Positions 51,137 through 61,130 are shown, counted from the first letter of the stretch. The stretch: DNA of 64,000 nt from 21-14-0-10-47-8 sp966211795 (GCA_966211795.1 CBIHNW010000007.1:124001-188000); one strand, 5' to 3'. Made by a program: numbers and translations. Notes: generated from the sequence alone by a model not told the origin.

Positions 51137-51282
51137 GTCTACCCCCAGGTGCCTATGAGACATCCTCGGCGTCCCCATTCGGTTAATTCCCCTGCCGCTT
51201 GCTAAAAACAGAAATTTTCAAATGCCTTTTTGCTTTAAGATGGGTTAATTTTTAACCATCAAAAAACAAAAGGATTTGCAAC

Positions 51283-51885
51283 ATGAGTGAAATTGCCGAC
51301 ACCATCTCGGAACAGCTGGAGCATGCGAAAGAATCGCAATTGAACAACTGGGTGGCGATTGTGGTGGCGCTTTCGGCGGCCTTTATCACGATCGTGAATA
51401 TCAAGGACAATAACATCGTGCAGGCCATGTCCCAAGCGCAAGCCCACTCGATCGATGCCTGGTCTTACTATCAATCCAAGGGAACCAAGCAACACTTGGC
51501 CGAGAACTCGAAGAACCAGATCGAGATGCAAATGGCTTTTCAGGGCGGCAAACTGAGCGCCTCGGCCCAAGCCAAAGTCGACGGTCTTTTGAAGGTCTAC
51601 AATGAGCAGATCGCCAAATACGACAAGGAAAAGGCCGACATCAAAGCCCAAGCCGAAGGTTACCAGGCCGAGTACGATTCGCTGAACATCCGCGATGACC
51701 AATTCGACATGTCGGAAGCCATGGTATCATTGGCGCTGGCCATCTTGGGTCTTTCGGCCTTGACGCAAAAGCGATGGCTCTTCGCCATGGGCTTTTCGAT
51801 GAGTGCCTTGGGATTTGTCTTTGGCTTGGCGGGATTTATCGGCTGGAACATCCACCCGCAGTGGCTGGCCCAGCTCTTAGGATAA
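51283..51885 (+). CDS. DUF4337 family membrane protein
   Basis: 200 residues. A helix near the N-terminus (WVAIVVALSAAFITIVNI, 23-40), a soluble helical segment with the family SQAQAHSIDAWSYYQSKGTKQ block, and two C-terminal helices (MVSLALAILGLSALT and FSMSALGFVFGLAGFIGW). This is the DUF4337 layout, whose function is unknown. It stands alone, converging on fliA with 19 bases between stops. The two share no common regulator that I can see. Confidence 0.88.
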   Translation: MSEIADTISEQLEHAKESQLNNWVAIVVALSAAFITIVNIKDNNIVQAMSQAQAHSIDAWSYYQSKGTKQHLAENSKNQIEMQMAFQGGKLSASAQAKVDGLLKVYNEQIAKYDKEKADIKAQAEGYQAEYDSLNIRDDQFDMSEAMVSLALAILGLSALTQKRWLFAMGFSMSALGFVFGLAGFIGWNIHPQWLAQLLG

Positions 51886-51904
51886 CGAGAAACGCTTCTT
51901 AAAT

Positions 51905-52696
51905 TTAGGCGACGTCGAGTTCGCCGGAGCCCAGGGTTTGCGCCAGCTTGTTTCGCAATCGCGAGACGGCTTGAGCGTGCAGCTGGGAAACGCGGCTTTC
52001 GGTAACCCGAAGAACTTTGCCGATCTCTTTCAAGTTCAGATCTTCATAATAATACAATGACAGCACCAATCTTTGGCGCTCGGGCAGCTCTTCGATCGCG
52101 TGGGTGACGATGTCTTTCACCGACTTGATATTCAATTGATTGAAGGGGTTGTTCAGTTTGCACCCTTCCAAAATGTTCAAGATCGATTTCTTATCCACGT
52201 TCGAGAAAGTTTGCGATTCGTCGATCGAAAGCAGACTGACCGGACGCACTTGGTTCAACAGCTCATGAAATTCGTCGATCGAAACATTCAATGTTTTGGC
52301 GACTTCTTCATCCGTCGGGATGCGACCCAGATCGGCTTCGAGATTCGCCATGGTTTTATCCAGGAGCTTGGCTTTATCGCGGATCGAACGCGGAACCCAG
52401 TCTTGAGCGCGCAATTCATCCAGGATCGCGCCGCGAATACGGAATTCGGCGTAAGTTTTAAATTTATTGTCGCGAGTGGGGTCATATTTATCGATGGCAT
52501 CCATCAGACCAATGACGCCGCTCGAAATCAAGTCATCGAGCTCGATGTTCGAAGGTAAGCGCACTGCAATCTTTTGCGCGATGAATTTAATCAGCGGTGC
52601 GTACTCGAGAACCAGCTTGTCTTTTTCAGTCGGCTGAATCTTGCGTGGTTCATCTTTGTATTTTTTGACTGCGGCCGCGTTCTTAGAAATCGTCAT
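51905..52696 (-). CDS. fliA: Flagellar sigma factor sigma-28
   Basis: 263 residues from ATG 52696 (GAGGGG upstream). Sigma-70 family group 3: regions 2 (DLISSGVIGLMDAIDKYDPTRDNKFKTYAEFRIRGAILDEL) with the WVPRSIRDK transition, region 3 (GRIPTDEEVAKTL) and region 4 (LNLKEIGKVLRVTESRVSQLHAQA). It transcribes late flagellar and motility genes. It is the last gene of the long flagellar operon, 66 bases after flhG, and so is expected to be made only once the export apparatus genes are transcribed. Confidence 0.95.
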   Translation of the reverse strand: MTISKNAAAVKKYKDEPRKIQPTEKDKLVLEYAPLIKFIAQKIAVRLPSNIELDDLISSGVIGLMDAIDKYDPTRDNKFKTYAEFRIRGAILDELRAQDWVPRSIRDKAKLLDKTMANLEADLGRIPTDEEVAKTLNVSIDEFHELLNQVRPVSLLSIDESQTFSNVDKKSILNILEGCKLNNPFNQLNIKSVKDIVTHAIEELPERQRLVLSLYYYEDLNLKEIGKVLRVTESRVSQLHAQAVSRLRNKLAQTLGSGELDVA

Positions 52697-52762
52697 GCTA
52701 CCCCTCAAGCTAAATATTATCAAATGGCCCGATTCACCGAAAGTCCAATTCGGAAAAGCGGA

Positions 52763-53584
52763 CTATGCCACGCCCACGACCTGTTCCCAGAAGAACTGGA
52801 GACCGGCCTTGTCGTCGATGCGCAGGACAGCGGCTTCTAACTTATTGGAAATCTTCAGAAGCTGTTTCGCTGATTCCGAATTCGGTTCGTGTTTCAAGAT
52901 GAGACGCTGATTCTGTGTCGATCTTCTGAACAATTGGTCCTGCGCAATCGCACCCCAATAGTCGAGACCAATGTACAGGAAGCGGCTGACCACTTCGTTA
53001 AAGCGGTTGAAAAGTGAAAGCCCTTCGGCCTCGTCCCGCACTTGATTGCAGACGATCGAGAACTTTGTTTCTTTGTATTCTCGATTCAAAACCTTGATCA
53101 ACGCGTACGAATCCGCCAGCGAAGAAGGGTCCGGCGTGATCACGACCGACGACACCTGCGCCGCCGAATTCAGATACAGCACGTTGTCGGTGATTCCCGG
53201 AGCCGTGTCGATCAGAAGATAATCGTATTGGTAATCCAAAGAGCTGACGGCATCGACCAAAGATCTTCGTTCAAAAGCATTCAGGCGATTGAGCTCGACG
53301 ATCCCGCTGCCACCGGGGATCAAAGAGATTTGCGGAGCCAGTGGCGTGATGACCTCGTTGATGTCTTTATCGCCGCTCAGGACATCCATAATGCTGTGCT
53401 CGGCCTTCATGCCGAACATGATGTCGATATTGGCCATTCCCAAATCACCGTCGAAGATCAGAACGCGATTTCCTTTTTTGGCCAAGGCATAGGCCATGTT
53501 GGCGACCACGGTGGTTTTCCCCACCCCGCCTTTGCCAGAGGTGATGCTCACCGTGCGCGTTCTTTTCCCGCTTGAAGCTGTCAT
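52763..53584 (-). CDS. flhG: MinD-like ATPase FlhG (YlxH)
   Basis: 273 residues of the ParA/MinD superfamily. Deviant Walker A SGKGGVGKTT at 16-25, DGDLGMANIDI of switch I and LIDTAPGI of switch II are intact. FlhG counteracts FlhF and limits flagellar number and position, giving single polar flagella in many bacteria. The typical N-terminal DQAxxLR activation motif is not evident. The C-terminus ends in hydrophobic residues (FFWEQVVGVA). It overlaps flhF by four bases (ATGA). Confidence 0.92.
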   Translation of the reverse strand: MTASSGKRTRTVSITSGKGGVGKTTVVANMAYALAKKGNRVLIFDGDLGMANIDIMFGMKAEHSIMDVLSGDKDINEVITPLAPQISLIPGGSGIVELNRLNAFERRSLVDAVSSLDYQYDYLLIDTAPGITDNVLYLNSAAQVSSVVITPDPSSLADSYALIKVLNREYKETKFSIVCNQVRDEAEGLSLFNRFNEVVSRFLYIGLDYWGAIAQDQLFRRSTQNQRLILKHEPNSESAKQLLKISNKLEAAVLRIDDKAGLQFFWEQVVGVA

Positions 53585-55083
53585 GATGCGTTTCCTTCCA
53601 AAGAGCTGCGGTTCATTTTCGTAATTTTAAAAATCAAATCCAAGACTCGTTCCCGCGTCGCGACTTCGAAATCTTCGGGCACGCGGGTGCCGATTCCAAA
53701 ACTGTGCAAAGGAACAGAGAATCGTTTCATAAAGTTATAGATGGTGCCGTGCTGAGCGGACTCGTCCAGGCCGGTGAAGATCACGTCCTGAAAACCGGTG
53801 ACCTTGTAGCGCTTGCCAATTTCCGTCAGGTCCGAATCCTTGGCCAAGCAAGATAAGACCAAGTGGATTTCCGGATTCCAACGGTCGGCCGGTATCAAAT
53901 TGCGCACGAAGGAAATCTCTTCCATGGTCTTTAAGCCGACACCCGAAAAGTCCACCAGGACCTGGTCGTAGCCCGAAAGCTGCGCCATGATTTTATCCCA
54001 ATCCGTTTTCTGTCTCACGATCGCGAAAGGTACATTCAAGATCTGCGCGTAGATGCGCATTTGATCGGCAGCACCGACTTTCAACGTGTCGGTCGTCACG
54101 AGCGCCACTTTTTTATTTTCGCGAACCACCAAGTGGCTGGCCATTTTGATCAAGGTCGAGGTCTTTCCCGATGCCGCAGGCCCAACGAAAACCTGAAGCT
54201 TGCTGACCGCTTTGCCACCCGTGATTTGGGTGTCACCCAAAATTCTTTTGGCGGCGAAAGCTTCGACCAATGGACGATTCTTGATTTTCAATGCCGGCAT
54301 TTGCTCTTGCGCCTGCAATAAAATTTCGGCCGCCAAGTCTTCGGCCACTCCCGCCGTTGTTAATTTTTCGAATACGCCGCTGACATCGTAGGAAATACCG
54401 TAGCTTGCGCCGGGATGTTGTCCGGTTGAAAAGTTTTGCGGGATGTTTTGAAAATGCGCGATCACCTGTTTCAGGTTTTCGATCTCGCCCTTCAAAGCTT
54501 GAATTTGGGCCGCGTCCATTCCACCGTTCGGAGCTGGCTGCGTTTGGGCTTGCTGTTGGTTTTGCGCCTTTGCCGTTGTCGTCACTTGTTTCGGTGCCAA
54601 TCCCCAAACATCTTCGGTCTGCATCGCCGACCACGCCCTTTGAGCGGCGTTCTTGATTCGCTCCGCCGCGGCTTGAGCATTGGGTTGAAAGGGTCCGGCT
54701 TCTTGCGCAGAATTCATGGCCATTCCGGCGGCCGCATCATCGATATCGATGTAACGCTGGCGCGTGATCTGCCGAGGCATCTTGTCTTCTTTGTCGGCAA
54801 TGTATTTGTGAACCATCTTATTGATCACTTGCTTTTGCACTTTGGCAGGGCTGCGCATAAGTTTTTCTTTGTCTTCATTTCGCAGACGGCTCTCGGCAAA
54901 CTTCTTTTTGTGAAGCGTGTCTTCCGAGACGGCCGCCGTGATTTCCACGCTGCCCTCGCCGACCAAGCCGAAGCTTCGGTTGTTGTCCCGCGCGCTCAGG
55001 ATGATGGCGTCAGGACCCAATTGGGTCTTCACCATCTCCAAAGCCTCTTTCATCGTGCGGGCTTCGAACTTTTTAACTTGCAT
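53581..55083 (-). CDS. flhF: SRP-type GTPase FlhF
   Basis: 500 residues. An N-terminal basic/linker region (1-230, rich in Ala and Gln), then the N-domain (235-290) and G-domain with P-loop FVGPAASGKTST (299-310), KVALVTTDTLKVGAADQMRIYA and VLVDFSGVG. FlhF places the polar flagellum together with FlhG. It overlaps flhA by 11 bases and flhG by four. The long Ala/Gln-rich linker is more extended than in many family members. Confidence 0.93.
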   Translation of the reverse strand: MQVKKFEARTMKEALEMVKTQLGPDAIILSARDNNRSFGLVGEGSVEITAAVSEDTLHKKKFAESRLRNEDKEKLMRSPAKVQKQVINKMVHKYIADKEDKMPRQITRQRYIDIDDAAAGMAMNSAQEAGPFQPNAQAAAERIKNAAQRAWSAMQTEDVWGLAPKQVTTTAKAQNQQQAQTQPAPNGGMDAAQIQALKGEIENLKQVIAHFQNIPQNFSTGQHPGASYGISYDVSGVFEKLTTAGVAEDLAAEILLQAQEQMPALKIKNRPLVEAFAAKRILGDTQITGGKAVSKLQVFVGPAASGKTSTLIKMASHLVVRENKKVALVTTDTLKVGAADQMRIYAQILNVPFAIVRQKTDWDKIMAQLSGYDQVLVDFSGVGLKTMEEISFVRNLIPADRWNPEIHLVLSCLAKDSDLTEIGKRYKVTGFQDVIFTGLDESAQHGTIYNFMKRFSVPLHSFGIGTRVPEDFEVATRERVLDLIFKITKMNRSSLEGNAS

Positions 55084-57172
55084 GGCCCATCTCCACTATT
55101 CCGACGGACTTGACACTCGCGTCCGACGTTAATTCGTTATGAGACAAAATCACCAACTGAGGGATGAATCTGGATGTCAATTTGTACAGGTGCCGACGCG
55201 ATGTCGGGCTGGTCAGCAAGATCGGCTGACCGGCGATTTCCGGATGCGATTCGACGGTCTGCGCGATTTCCGTGATCAACCTTTGCGCCGTCTGCGGATC
55301 CATCACCAGCTGCACGCCCTGCTCGGTTTGGATCAAAGAATTCGCGATCAGCTCTTCGATATAAGGATGCAATGTCATCACCGGTACGTTGCCTTCGTTC
55401 GAGTACTTGGCCGTGATTGATCGGGCCAAAGCGCGACGAGTGCTTTCGGTGAGGACTTCGATGTCTTTGGTTTTTGAACTGTCATCCGCCAAAGTTTCAA
55501 AGATCGTGCGCAAATCCCGGATGGAAACCTGTTCACGCAGCAAGTTTTGCAGAACCCGCACCACCGAACCCAATGACAATTGATCCGGGATGAGATCTTC
55601 GACCACTTTGGGATGCGTCTTCTTGAAATTTTCCACCAGCGAGGCCGCTTCCTGACGACCCAACAGCTCATGCGCATGCGAGCGAATGATTTCGGTCAAG
55701 TGGGTTGCCATGACGGTTGGCAAATCCACGACGGTGTAACCCGCAACCTCGGCATCTTCTTTCGCCGCAGGAGTGATCCACAGTGCATCCAATCCGAACG
55801 CCGGTTCTTTGGTCGGATAACCGTCAATGCGCTCGCTGACATTGCCCGGATCCATCGCCAGCAAACACTCGGGACGCAAAATGCCGCCTCCGACCCGATT
55901 GCCTTTGATCAGCAATCGGTACTCGCCCGAGGCCAGCTGCAAGTTGTCCCGAATGTGAATGCTGGGAACGATGATTCCCAGATCCAACGCAAACTGTTTG
56001 CGGATGCTAACGATCCGCTCGAGCAAATCACCCGACTGATCGCTTTCAACCACGTTGATCAGGCCGTAACCGACCTCAAGCTCGACCATGTCCAAAGGCA
56101 AAAGATTTTCGATGTTTTCTTTTTTAGGTCCCGTCATGGCCGCTTCGTCCGCACGCTTCTTTTCGTTTTCTTCTTTTTCCTGCTGAAAACGCCGAATCAA
56201 CCAAGATAACCCACCCATGACAAAGGCCATCGTCAAAAATGGAATCGTGGGCAAACCAGGAACCAACGCTAAAAGGCCAATGACCGCACCGGTGATGCCG
56301 ACGGCTCTTGGATTCATCAAAAGCTGACCCGCCATCTCGGCACCCATGCTCTTACCCGAGCGCGAGCTTCGGGTGACCACGGTACCGGCAGCGGTTGAAA
56401 TGATCAGCGCCGGAATCTGCGCGAGCAATCCATCACCGATCGTCAACATCGTGTAATACTTGGCGGCCGTTGCCACATCCAGATTCTTTTGTAGGACACC
56501 GATCAACAGTCCACCGATGATATTGACCACGGTGATCAAGATACCGGCGATGGCATCTCCGCGAACGAACTTGCTGGCACCATCCATGGCCCCGTAAAAA
56601 TCCGCTTCCGCTTCGATTTCTTGACGACGACGGCGGGCTTCTTGCTCGTTGATCAATCCGGCATTCAAATCCGCATCGATCGACATCTGTTTACCTGGCA
56701 TGGCATCCAAGGTGAATCGGGCGGCGACTTCGGCCACGCGGCCCGAACCTTTGGTGATGACCACAAAATTGATCACGACCAGGATGATGAAGACGATCGT
56801 ACCGATGACATAGTTATTACCGACCACGAAATTTCCGAATGCGGAAATCACATCACCGGCCGCGGCGGGACCTTCATGTCCATGGGTCAGAATCAATCGC
56901 GTCGTGGCGACGTTCAGAGCCAGACGATACAAGGTCGTCATCAAAAGCAAAGATGGAAAGACGCTGAACTCTAATGCTTTATTGATGTAAATCGAAACCA
57001 GCAAAATCAAAAGGCTGATCGCCAACGAAAAGGTCAGCGCGATATCCAAGAGCACAGGTGGCAACGGGACGACCATGACCCCTAAGATCACCAACAATCC
57101 AAATGCCACGAAGAGGTCGGTGTTCTTGGTGTATTTTTCGAATCGTTTTATGAAGAGAAAGAATTGTTCCAT
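55073..57172 (-). CDS. flhA: Flagellar export gate protein FlhA
   Basis: 699 residues. Eight membrane helices in the first ~340, with the conserved cytoplasmic FHIPEP-type loop (FVITKGSGRVAEVAARFTLDAMPGKQMSIDADL) between helices 4 and 5. The large cytoplasmic domain contains PLDMVELEVGYGLI and the CNS-type HSELT-like C-terminus. FlhA forms the nonameric ring that receives chaperone-substrate complexes. Intact, normal length. It lies one base after flhB and overlaps flhF. Confidence 0.96.
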   Translation of the reverse strand: MEQFFLFIKRFEKYTKNTDLFVAFGLLVILGVMVVPLPPVLLDIALTFSLAISLLILLVSIYINKALEFSVFPSLLLMTTLYRLALNVATTRLILTHGHEGPAAAGDVISAFGNFVVGNNYVIGTIVFIILVVINFVVITKGSGRVAEVAARFTLDAMPGKQMSIDADLNAGLINEQEARRRRQEIEAEADFYGAMDGASKFVRGDAIAGILITVVNIIGGLLIGVLQKNLDVATAAKYYTMLTIGDGLLAQIPALIISTAAGTVVTRSSRSGKSMGAEMAGQLLMNPRAVGITGAVIGLLALVPGLPTIPFLTMAFVMGGLSWLIRRFQQEKEENEKKRADEAAMTGPKKENIENLLPLDMVELEVGYGLINVVESDQSGDLLERIVSIRKQFALDLGIIVPSIHIRDNLQLASGEYRLLIKGNRVGGGILRPECLLAMDPGNVSERIDGYPTKEPAFGLDALWITPAAKEDAEVAGYTVVDLPTVMATHLTEIIRSHAHELLGRQEAASLVENFKKTHPKVVEDLIPDQLSLGSVVRVLQNLLREQVSIRDLRTIFETLADDSSKTKDIEVLTESTRRALARSITAKYSNEGNVPVMTLHPYIEELIANSLIQTEQGVQLVMDPQTAQRLITEIAQTVESHPEIAGQPILLTSPTSRRHLYKLTSRFIPQLVILSHNELTSDASVKSVGIVEMGHAS

Positions 57173-57173
57173 G

Positions 57174-58238
57174 TTATCTCTTCACCTTTCTGCGCAGGCG
57201 GTAAACGTAAGACAGGACTTCGGCCACGGCGACGAACAGTTCGCGCGGTATGACCTGACCCAGTTTCAGTGTTTTATAAATGGTTCGAGCCAAAGGTTTG
57301 TTTTCCACGATCGGAATATTGTGTTGCTTGGCGATCTCTTTGATCTTCTCGGCAATCAGATCCGCGCCCTTGGCAATGACCTGCGGTGCCGGCAACGAGG
57401 CATCGTACTTGAGGGCAATCGCGATGTGGGTCGGATTGGTGACGATGACATCGGCCTTTGGCACTTTGTCCATCATGCGACGATTGGCCATATCACGTTG
57501 AACACGGCGAATGCGGGCTTTGATCATGGGATCTCCCTCACGCTGCTTGTGTTCTTCTTTGACTTCTTGTTTGGTCATCATCATCTTTTTATCGAGATCC
57601 CATTTCTGAAAGAAAAAGTCCGCGGCGGTTAGGACCATCATCGCCATCCCGACACCGGACAACAGGCGCACCGTCACGTCGCCAAGGTACGAAACCAATT
57701 GCTGGGCCGTGAACTGGATCATGGACGGCAGCAAAAACACTTCGGACTTTAAGATCATCAAAACGACGGCGCCGATAAAAACCAATTTCAACAAAGCTTT
57801 GAAAGCTTCCGCGACCGCGCGCAAAGAAAAAATGCGCTGAAAACCTTCCAGCGGATTGAGCTTTTCAAGTTTTGGCGACAAAGCATCTTCCACGTTCAAC
57901 AGTCCCGTCTGCACGACGGTTGAACCCACGCCGATGATAAAACTGATCCCCAAGACCGGCGCGATCAGGATGAACATCGTTCCGCCCGCCATCTTCATCG
58001 CCGTGAACAGATCGCCATCGCGGACGGCTTGCACCATATCGCCACCCAAGGTGTGACGAAAGACATCTGATAATTCGGCGAAGAAGAACTTGGACAACAT
58101 GAAGATCGATCCGGCGCTGGCGAGCAAAAGCAGCGCGCTGGCCAGTTCTTTCGACTGGACCACCTGACCGCGCTTGCGAAAATCGTCGCGCCGGCTCTGT
58201 GTCGCTTCTTCTGTCTTTTCCGAATCTTCGTCAGCCAT
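57174..58238 (-). CDS. flhB: Flagellar export switch protein FlhB
   Basis: 354 residues with four membrane helices and a cytoplasmic autocleavage domain containing NPTH at 268-271, the site whose cleavage switches export from hook to filament substrates. The N-terminus has the usual acidic/Glu-Thr head (EKTEEATQSRRDDFRKRGQV). The C-terminal tail is basic (RLRRKVKR). It abuts fliR and lies one base before flhA. Confidence 0.96.
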   Translation of the reverse strand: MADEDSEKTEEATQSRRDDFRKRGQVVQSKELASALLLLASAGSIFMLSKFFFAELSDVFRHTLGGDMVQAVRDGDLFTAMKMAGGTMFILIAPVLGISFIIGVGSTVVQTGLLNVEDALSPKLEKLNPLEGFQRIFSLRAVAEAFKALLKLVFIGAVVLMILKSEVFLLPSMIQFTAQQLVSYLGDVTVRLLSGVGMAMMVLTAADFFFQKWDLDKKMMMTKQEVKEEHKQREGDPMIKARIRRVQRDMANRRMMDKVPKADVIVTNPTHIAIALKYDASLPAPQVIAKGADLIAEKIKEIAKQHNIPIVENKPLARTIYKTLKLGQVIPRELFVAVAEVLSYVYRLRRKVKR

Positions 58239-59021
58239 CTACATCACTTTCACAAACTGAAAAAATCTCTCGGCCATCAAATTCAAAATTCCGTTCATTT
58301 CGCCTAAAAACAAAGGTGTCGTGACAATCAAAACCAAAAGTCCCAGCATCAGGGTCACCGGCATGCTGGTCACCAACACATTGATCTGCGGCACCGCTCG
58401 TCCCAAAATGCCCATCGCGATATTCGTCAAAAAGATCGCGACCAGTACGGGCGCAGAAATGCGGATGCCCGCTAAAAATACATCTTCTAAGAAGACCGTG
58501 ATGCCGGCGAAAGACGAAGACTTGACCGCCACCGCCGCGACCGGCGCCACGTGAAAGCTTTCGACCATGCCTTGAATGAAAACGTGGTGGCCATTGATCG
58601 CCAGGAAAAACAAAGTGGCGATCATCATTTCGAACTGCTCGATCACGTTTGATTGTGAGCCCAAAGCCGGATTGAAAACTTGCGCCGACGACAGGCCGAT
58701 CGAGATACTGATGATTTCGCCGGCGATCGAGATGGCAAAGAAAAACATGCGCATCAAAAACCCGAGAGCTAAGCCCAAGAAAATTTCACGCATGGCGAGA
58801 AAGATGATCTGGTCGTTGATGTTGATCAGATCGACATTCGAGAAACTCAGGGTCGGAAACAAGATCATGCTCATCACGATGCTGAGCAAAACTTTGACCG
58901 GCACCGGAACATTGCTCGAACCAAATACGGGCCACGACACCACGAAAGCCAAAATACGCATCAGCACCAAAGCGAATGCGATGATTTGTCCTTCTGGAAA
59001 TTGCGTGAAGCCAGGAAACAC
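58239..59021 (-). CDS. fliR: Flagellar export protein FliR
   Basis: 260 residues, six or so membrane helices, GTG start. FPEGQIIAFALVLMRILAFVVSWPVF at the N-terminus and the LGLALGFLMRMFFFAISIAGEIIS block are typical of FliR. It forms the export gate core with FliP and FliQ. Four bases separate it from fliQ and none from flhB; in some bacteria FliR and FlhB are fused, and here they are adjacent but separate. Confidence 0.94.
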   Translation of the reverse strand: MFPGFTQFPEGQIIAFALVLMRILAFVVSWPVFGSSNVPVPVKVLLSIVMSMILFPTLSFSNVDLININDQIIFLAMREIFLGLALGFLMRMFFFAISIAGEIISISIGLSSAQVFNPALGSQSNVIEQFEMMIATLFFLAINGHHVFIQGMVESFHVAPVAAVAVKSSSFAGITVFLEDVFLAGIRISAPVLVAIFLTNIAMGILGRAVPQINVLVTSMPVTLMLGLLVLIVTTPLFLGEMNGILNLMAERFFQFVKVM

Positions 59022-59025
59022 TCGG

Positions 59026-59298
59026 TTACTCCCTTACAAAAGTGGCGATGTTTTCAAACAGGTTGGTCGTATACTGAGTCATCACGTCCAACATCCATGG
59101 ACCCGCCAGCACGATCACCAAGGCGACCACCAACATTTTTGGGATGAAGGTCAGCGTGGATTCGTTAATCTGAGTGAGCGCCTGAAAGATACTGACCGCC
59201 AGTCCAATCACCAGTGCAGAAAGCAGCAGCGGTCCCGACAGCATGGCCGTCGTTTTCAAGGCATCTTGGCCTAAATGTATGATCAAATCTTCAGTCAC
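59026..59298 (-). CDS. fliQ: Flagellar export protein FliQ
   Basis: 90 residues with two membrane helices (ALKTTAMLSGPLLLSALVIGLAV and MLVVALVIVLAGPWMLDVM) and the central FQALTQINESTLTFIPK loop, all standard for FliQ. Four copies assemble with FliP and FliR in the gate. Twelve bases after fliP. Confidence 0.95.
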   Translation of the reverse strand: MTEDLIIHLGQDALKTTAMLSGPLLLSALVIGLAVSIFQALTQINESTLTFIPKMLVVALVIVLAGPWMLDVMTQYTTNLFENIATFVRE

Positions 59299-59310
59299 TT
59301 TGCACCTCGT

Positions 59311-60045
59311 TTAGCCGAAACTCTTGACCATAGAACCGATCAAAAGCGCCCAGCCATCAACCAACACGAACAACATGATCTTAAAAGGTAAAGAAATCAC
59401 AACCGGCGGAAGCATCATCATTCCCATGGCCATCAGCACGCTCGATGCAACCATGTCGATGATCAAGAACGGCAGAAAGATAATGAATCCGATTTGGAAG
59501 GCGGTCTTCAGTTCCGAAATCACAAAAGCCGGGATCAATGTGATGGTTGGAACATCTGACAAAGTTTTTGGTTTTGGAATTTTTGCGAGCTTCACGAACA
59601 ATGCCAAATCCGAAGGCCGCGTTTGCGTGAACATGAATTTCCGCAGCGGCGCCAAGGTTTGCGTGAGCGCTTCCTCTTGCCCGATCTTACCCGCAATGTA
59701 GGGCTGAATGCCGTGCTCGTTCATATCGGTAAATGCCGGACCCATGATGAAAAATGTCAGAAACAGGGCAAGACCCACCAACAACTGATTCGGCGGCATC
59801 TGCTGCACGCCCATCGCCTGTCGCAAAAAAGAAAGCACGATGATCAAGCGCGTGAAGCTTGTCATCATGATCAAGATTGCCGGCGCTAAAGTTAATACCG
59901 TCATTACCAAGATAATCTTGATCACGTTGACGACTTCGTTCGGGTTGTCGGTTGTTTTAAAACCCAGATTCACCGACGGCAAAGTCACCTGCGCAAACAC
60001 CGGCAAACCAATCAGCAATGTCAGCAGAAAGATCCACTTTTTCAC
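59311..60045 (-). CDS. fliP: Flagellar export protein FliP
   Basis: 244 residues: signal-like N-terminal helix (MKKWIFLLTLLIGLPVFA), then the characteristic membrane region with TLAPAILIMMTSFTRLIIVLSFLRQAMG, MPPNQLLVGLALFLTFF, and the C-terminal GMMMLPPVVISLPFKIMLFVLVDGW. FliP is the pentameric ring of the gate. GTG start overlapping the fliO stop (GTGA). Confidence 0.96.
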   Translation of the reverse strand: MKKWIFLLTLLIGLPVFAQVTLPSVNLGFKTTDNPNEVVNVIKIILVMTVLTLAPAILIMMTSFTRLIIVLSFLRQAMGVQQMPPNQLLVGLALFLTFFIMGPAFTDMNEHGIQPYIAGKIGQEEALTQTLAPLRKFMFTQTRPSDLALFVKLAKIPKPKTLSDVPTITLIPAFVISELKTAFQIGFIIFLPFLIIDMVASSVLMAMGMMMLPPVVISLPFKIMLFVLVDGWALLIGSMVKSFG

Positions 60046-60725
60046 TCGAGCGACCTCATGTTTTTCAGTTTGCCAGAGACGATGTCCTTGATTCCTGAAA
60101 TTGAAAATTCGTCTTTGTTTTCAGGGTCCTCGGAAAATCGCGCCGACGCGTTTTTCTTAGCGAAAACAGATTGAAATTCTTTGGGTGCTTCTTCGGGAAT
60201 GTCCTCGTCCAGGAGCGACAACGACTTGATCATCGTGATGTTGTGATCCGTGATACCGATCAAGACCGATTCGCCGGCAACCCGCACGATCGCCAAAGAT
60301 TTTTTCGGCCCCAGGTAATGCTGGGTCAGAACCTTGATCTGCGTGGCTTGCGCCCGTGGATTTTGGAAGCGGTATTTGCGAATGAAGAAGTAAGCCGCAC
60401 ACCCCAAAACACCAATGATCGCGAATGACAAAACGAACTTGAGCACCGGGCTTTCAGTTCCGGCGGACTTCTTCGTCGCTTCCAGATTCACCGGAATTTC
60501 AGTTTCTTTCATCTGCTTGATGGATGCGGCGGCCGGAATTGCCTGATCTGCACTTGATCCACCCGTGGCCGCAGCCGGAATATCAGAGGCCACTGCGGCA
60601 TCGTTCGCTGTCGGGGCAACCACGGCGATTTCCGTCGCGGCAGGCGCAATGGTGGCAGTTGCGGTTTGGGCCGAAGCCTGCAAACCGACCATCATCAAGA
60701 ACAAGGAAAGAATCAAATTTATCAC
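60042..60725 (-). CDS. fliO: Flagellar assembly protein FliO
   Basis: 227 residues from GTG 60725. A signal-like N-terminus (ILSLFLMMVGLQASAQ), an Ala/Thr/Pro-rich linker, one membrane helix (about residues 91-110) and a small beta domain with the family block ITVLTQHYLGPKKSLAIVRVAGESVLIGITDHNI. FliO helps assemble the FliP ring. The linker is longer than in E. coli. It overlaps fliP by four bases. Confidence 0.88.
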   Translation of the reverse strand: MINLILSLFLMMVGLQASAQTATATIAPAATEIAVVAPTANDAAVASDIPAAATGGSSADQAIPAAASIKQMKETEIPVNLEATKKSAGTESPVLKFVLSFAIIGVLGCAAYFFIRKYRFQNPRAQATQIKVLTQHYLGPKKSLAIVRVAGESVLIGITDHNITMIKSLSLLDEDIPEEAPKEFQSVFAKKNASARFSEDPENKDEFSISGIKDIVSGKLKNMRSLE

Positions 60726-60739
60726 TGCTAACCTCGGCT

Positions 60740-61126
60740 TTACTTCAGCTGTTCAACGCGTTCTTTGGTCGAAATGATATCCGTCAGGCGAACTCCGAAT
60801 TTTTCGTTCACGACCACGGCCTCGCCACGTGCGATCAATTTGTCATTGACGAAAACTTCCATCGGTTCACCGGCCAGCTTGTTCAGTTCCAACACGCTTC
60901 CCTGACCCAGATTCAAAAGTTCATTCACCGGCATTTTGGTGCGACCCAACTCGACGGTCACACGCAAAGGGATGTCCAAGATCAAAGCCAGATTGCGATC
61001 TTTTTGCAGATCCAATTCGGTGGGGGCTGAAGGGTTGTCACCGGCTCCGCCACCTGCGGCTGCTGGATCGGCGGCTTCTGCCTCTGCTGCTAGCTTTTCC
61101 GCCAGACTGTCTAAATTATCTGCCAT
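60740..61126 (-). CDS. fliN: Flagellar motor switch protein FliN
   Basis: 128 residues. A disordered N-terminus (Ala/Glu-rich, to about 45) and the SpoA domain (LILDIPLRVTVELGRTKMPVNELLNLGQGSVLEL...LIARGEAVVVNEKFGVRLTDII). It forms the lower C-ring with FliM and binds the export ATPase complex. Four bases after fliM, 14 before fliO. Confidence 0.95.
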   Translation of the reverse strand: MADNLDSLAEKLAAEAEAADPAAAGGGAGDNPSAPTELDLQKDRNLALILDIPLRVTVELGRTKMPVNELLNLGQGSVLELNKLAGEPMEVFVNDKLIARGEAVVVNEKFGVRLTDIISTKERVEQLK

Positions 61127-61130
61127 GGTG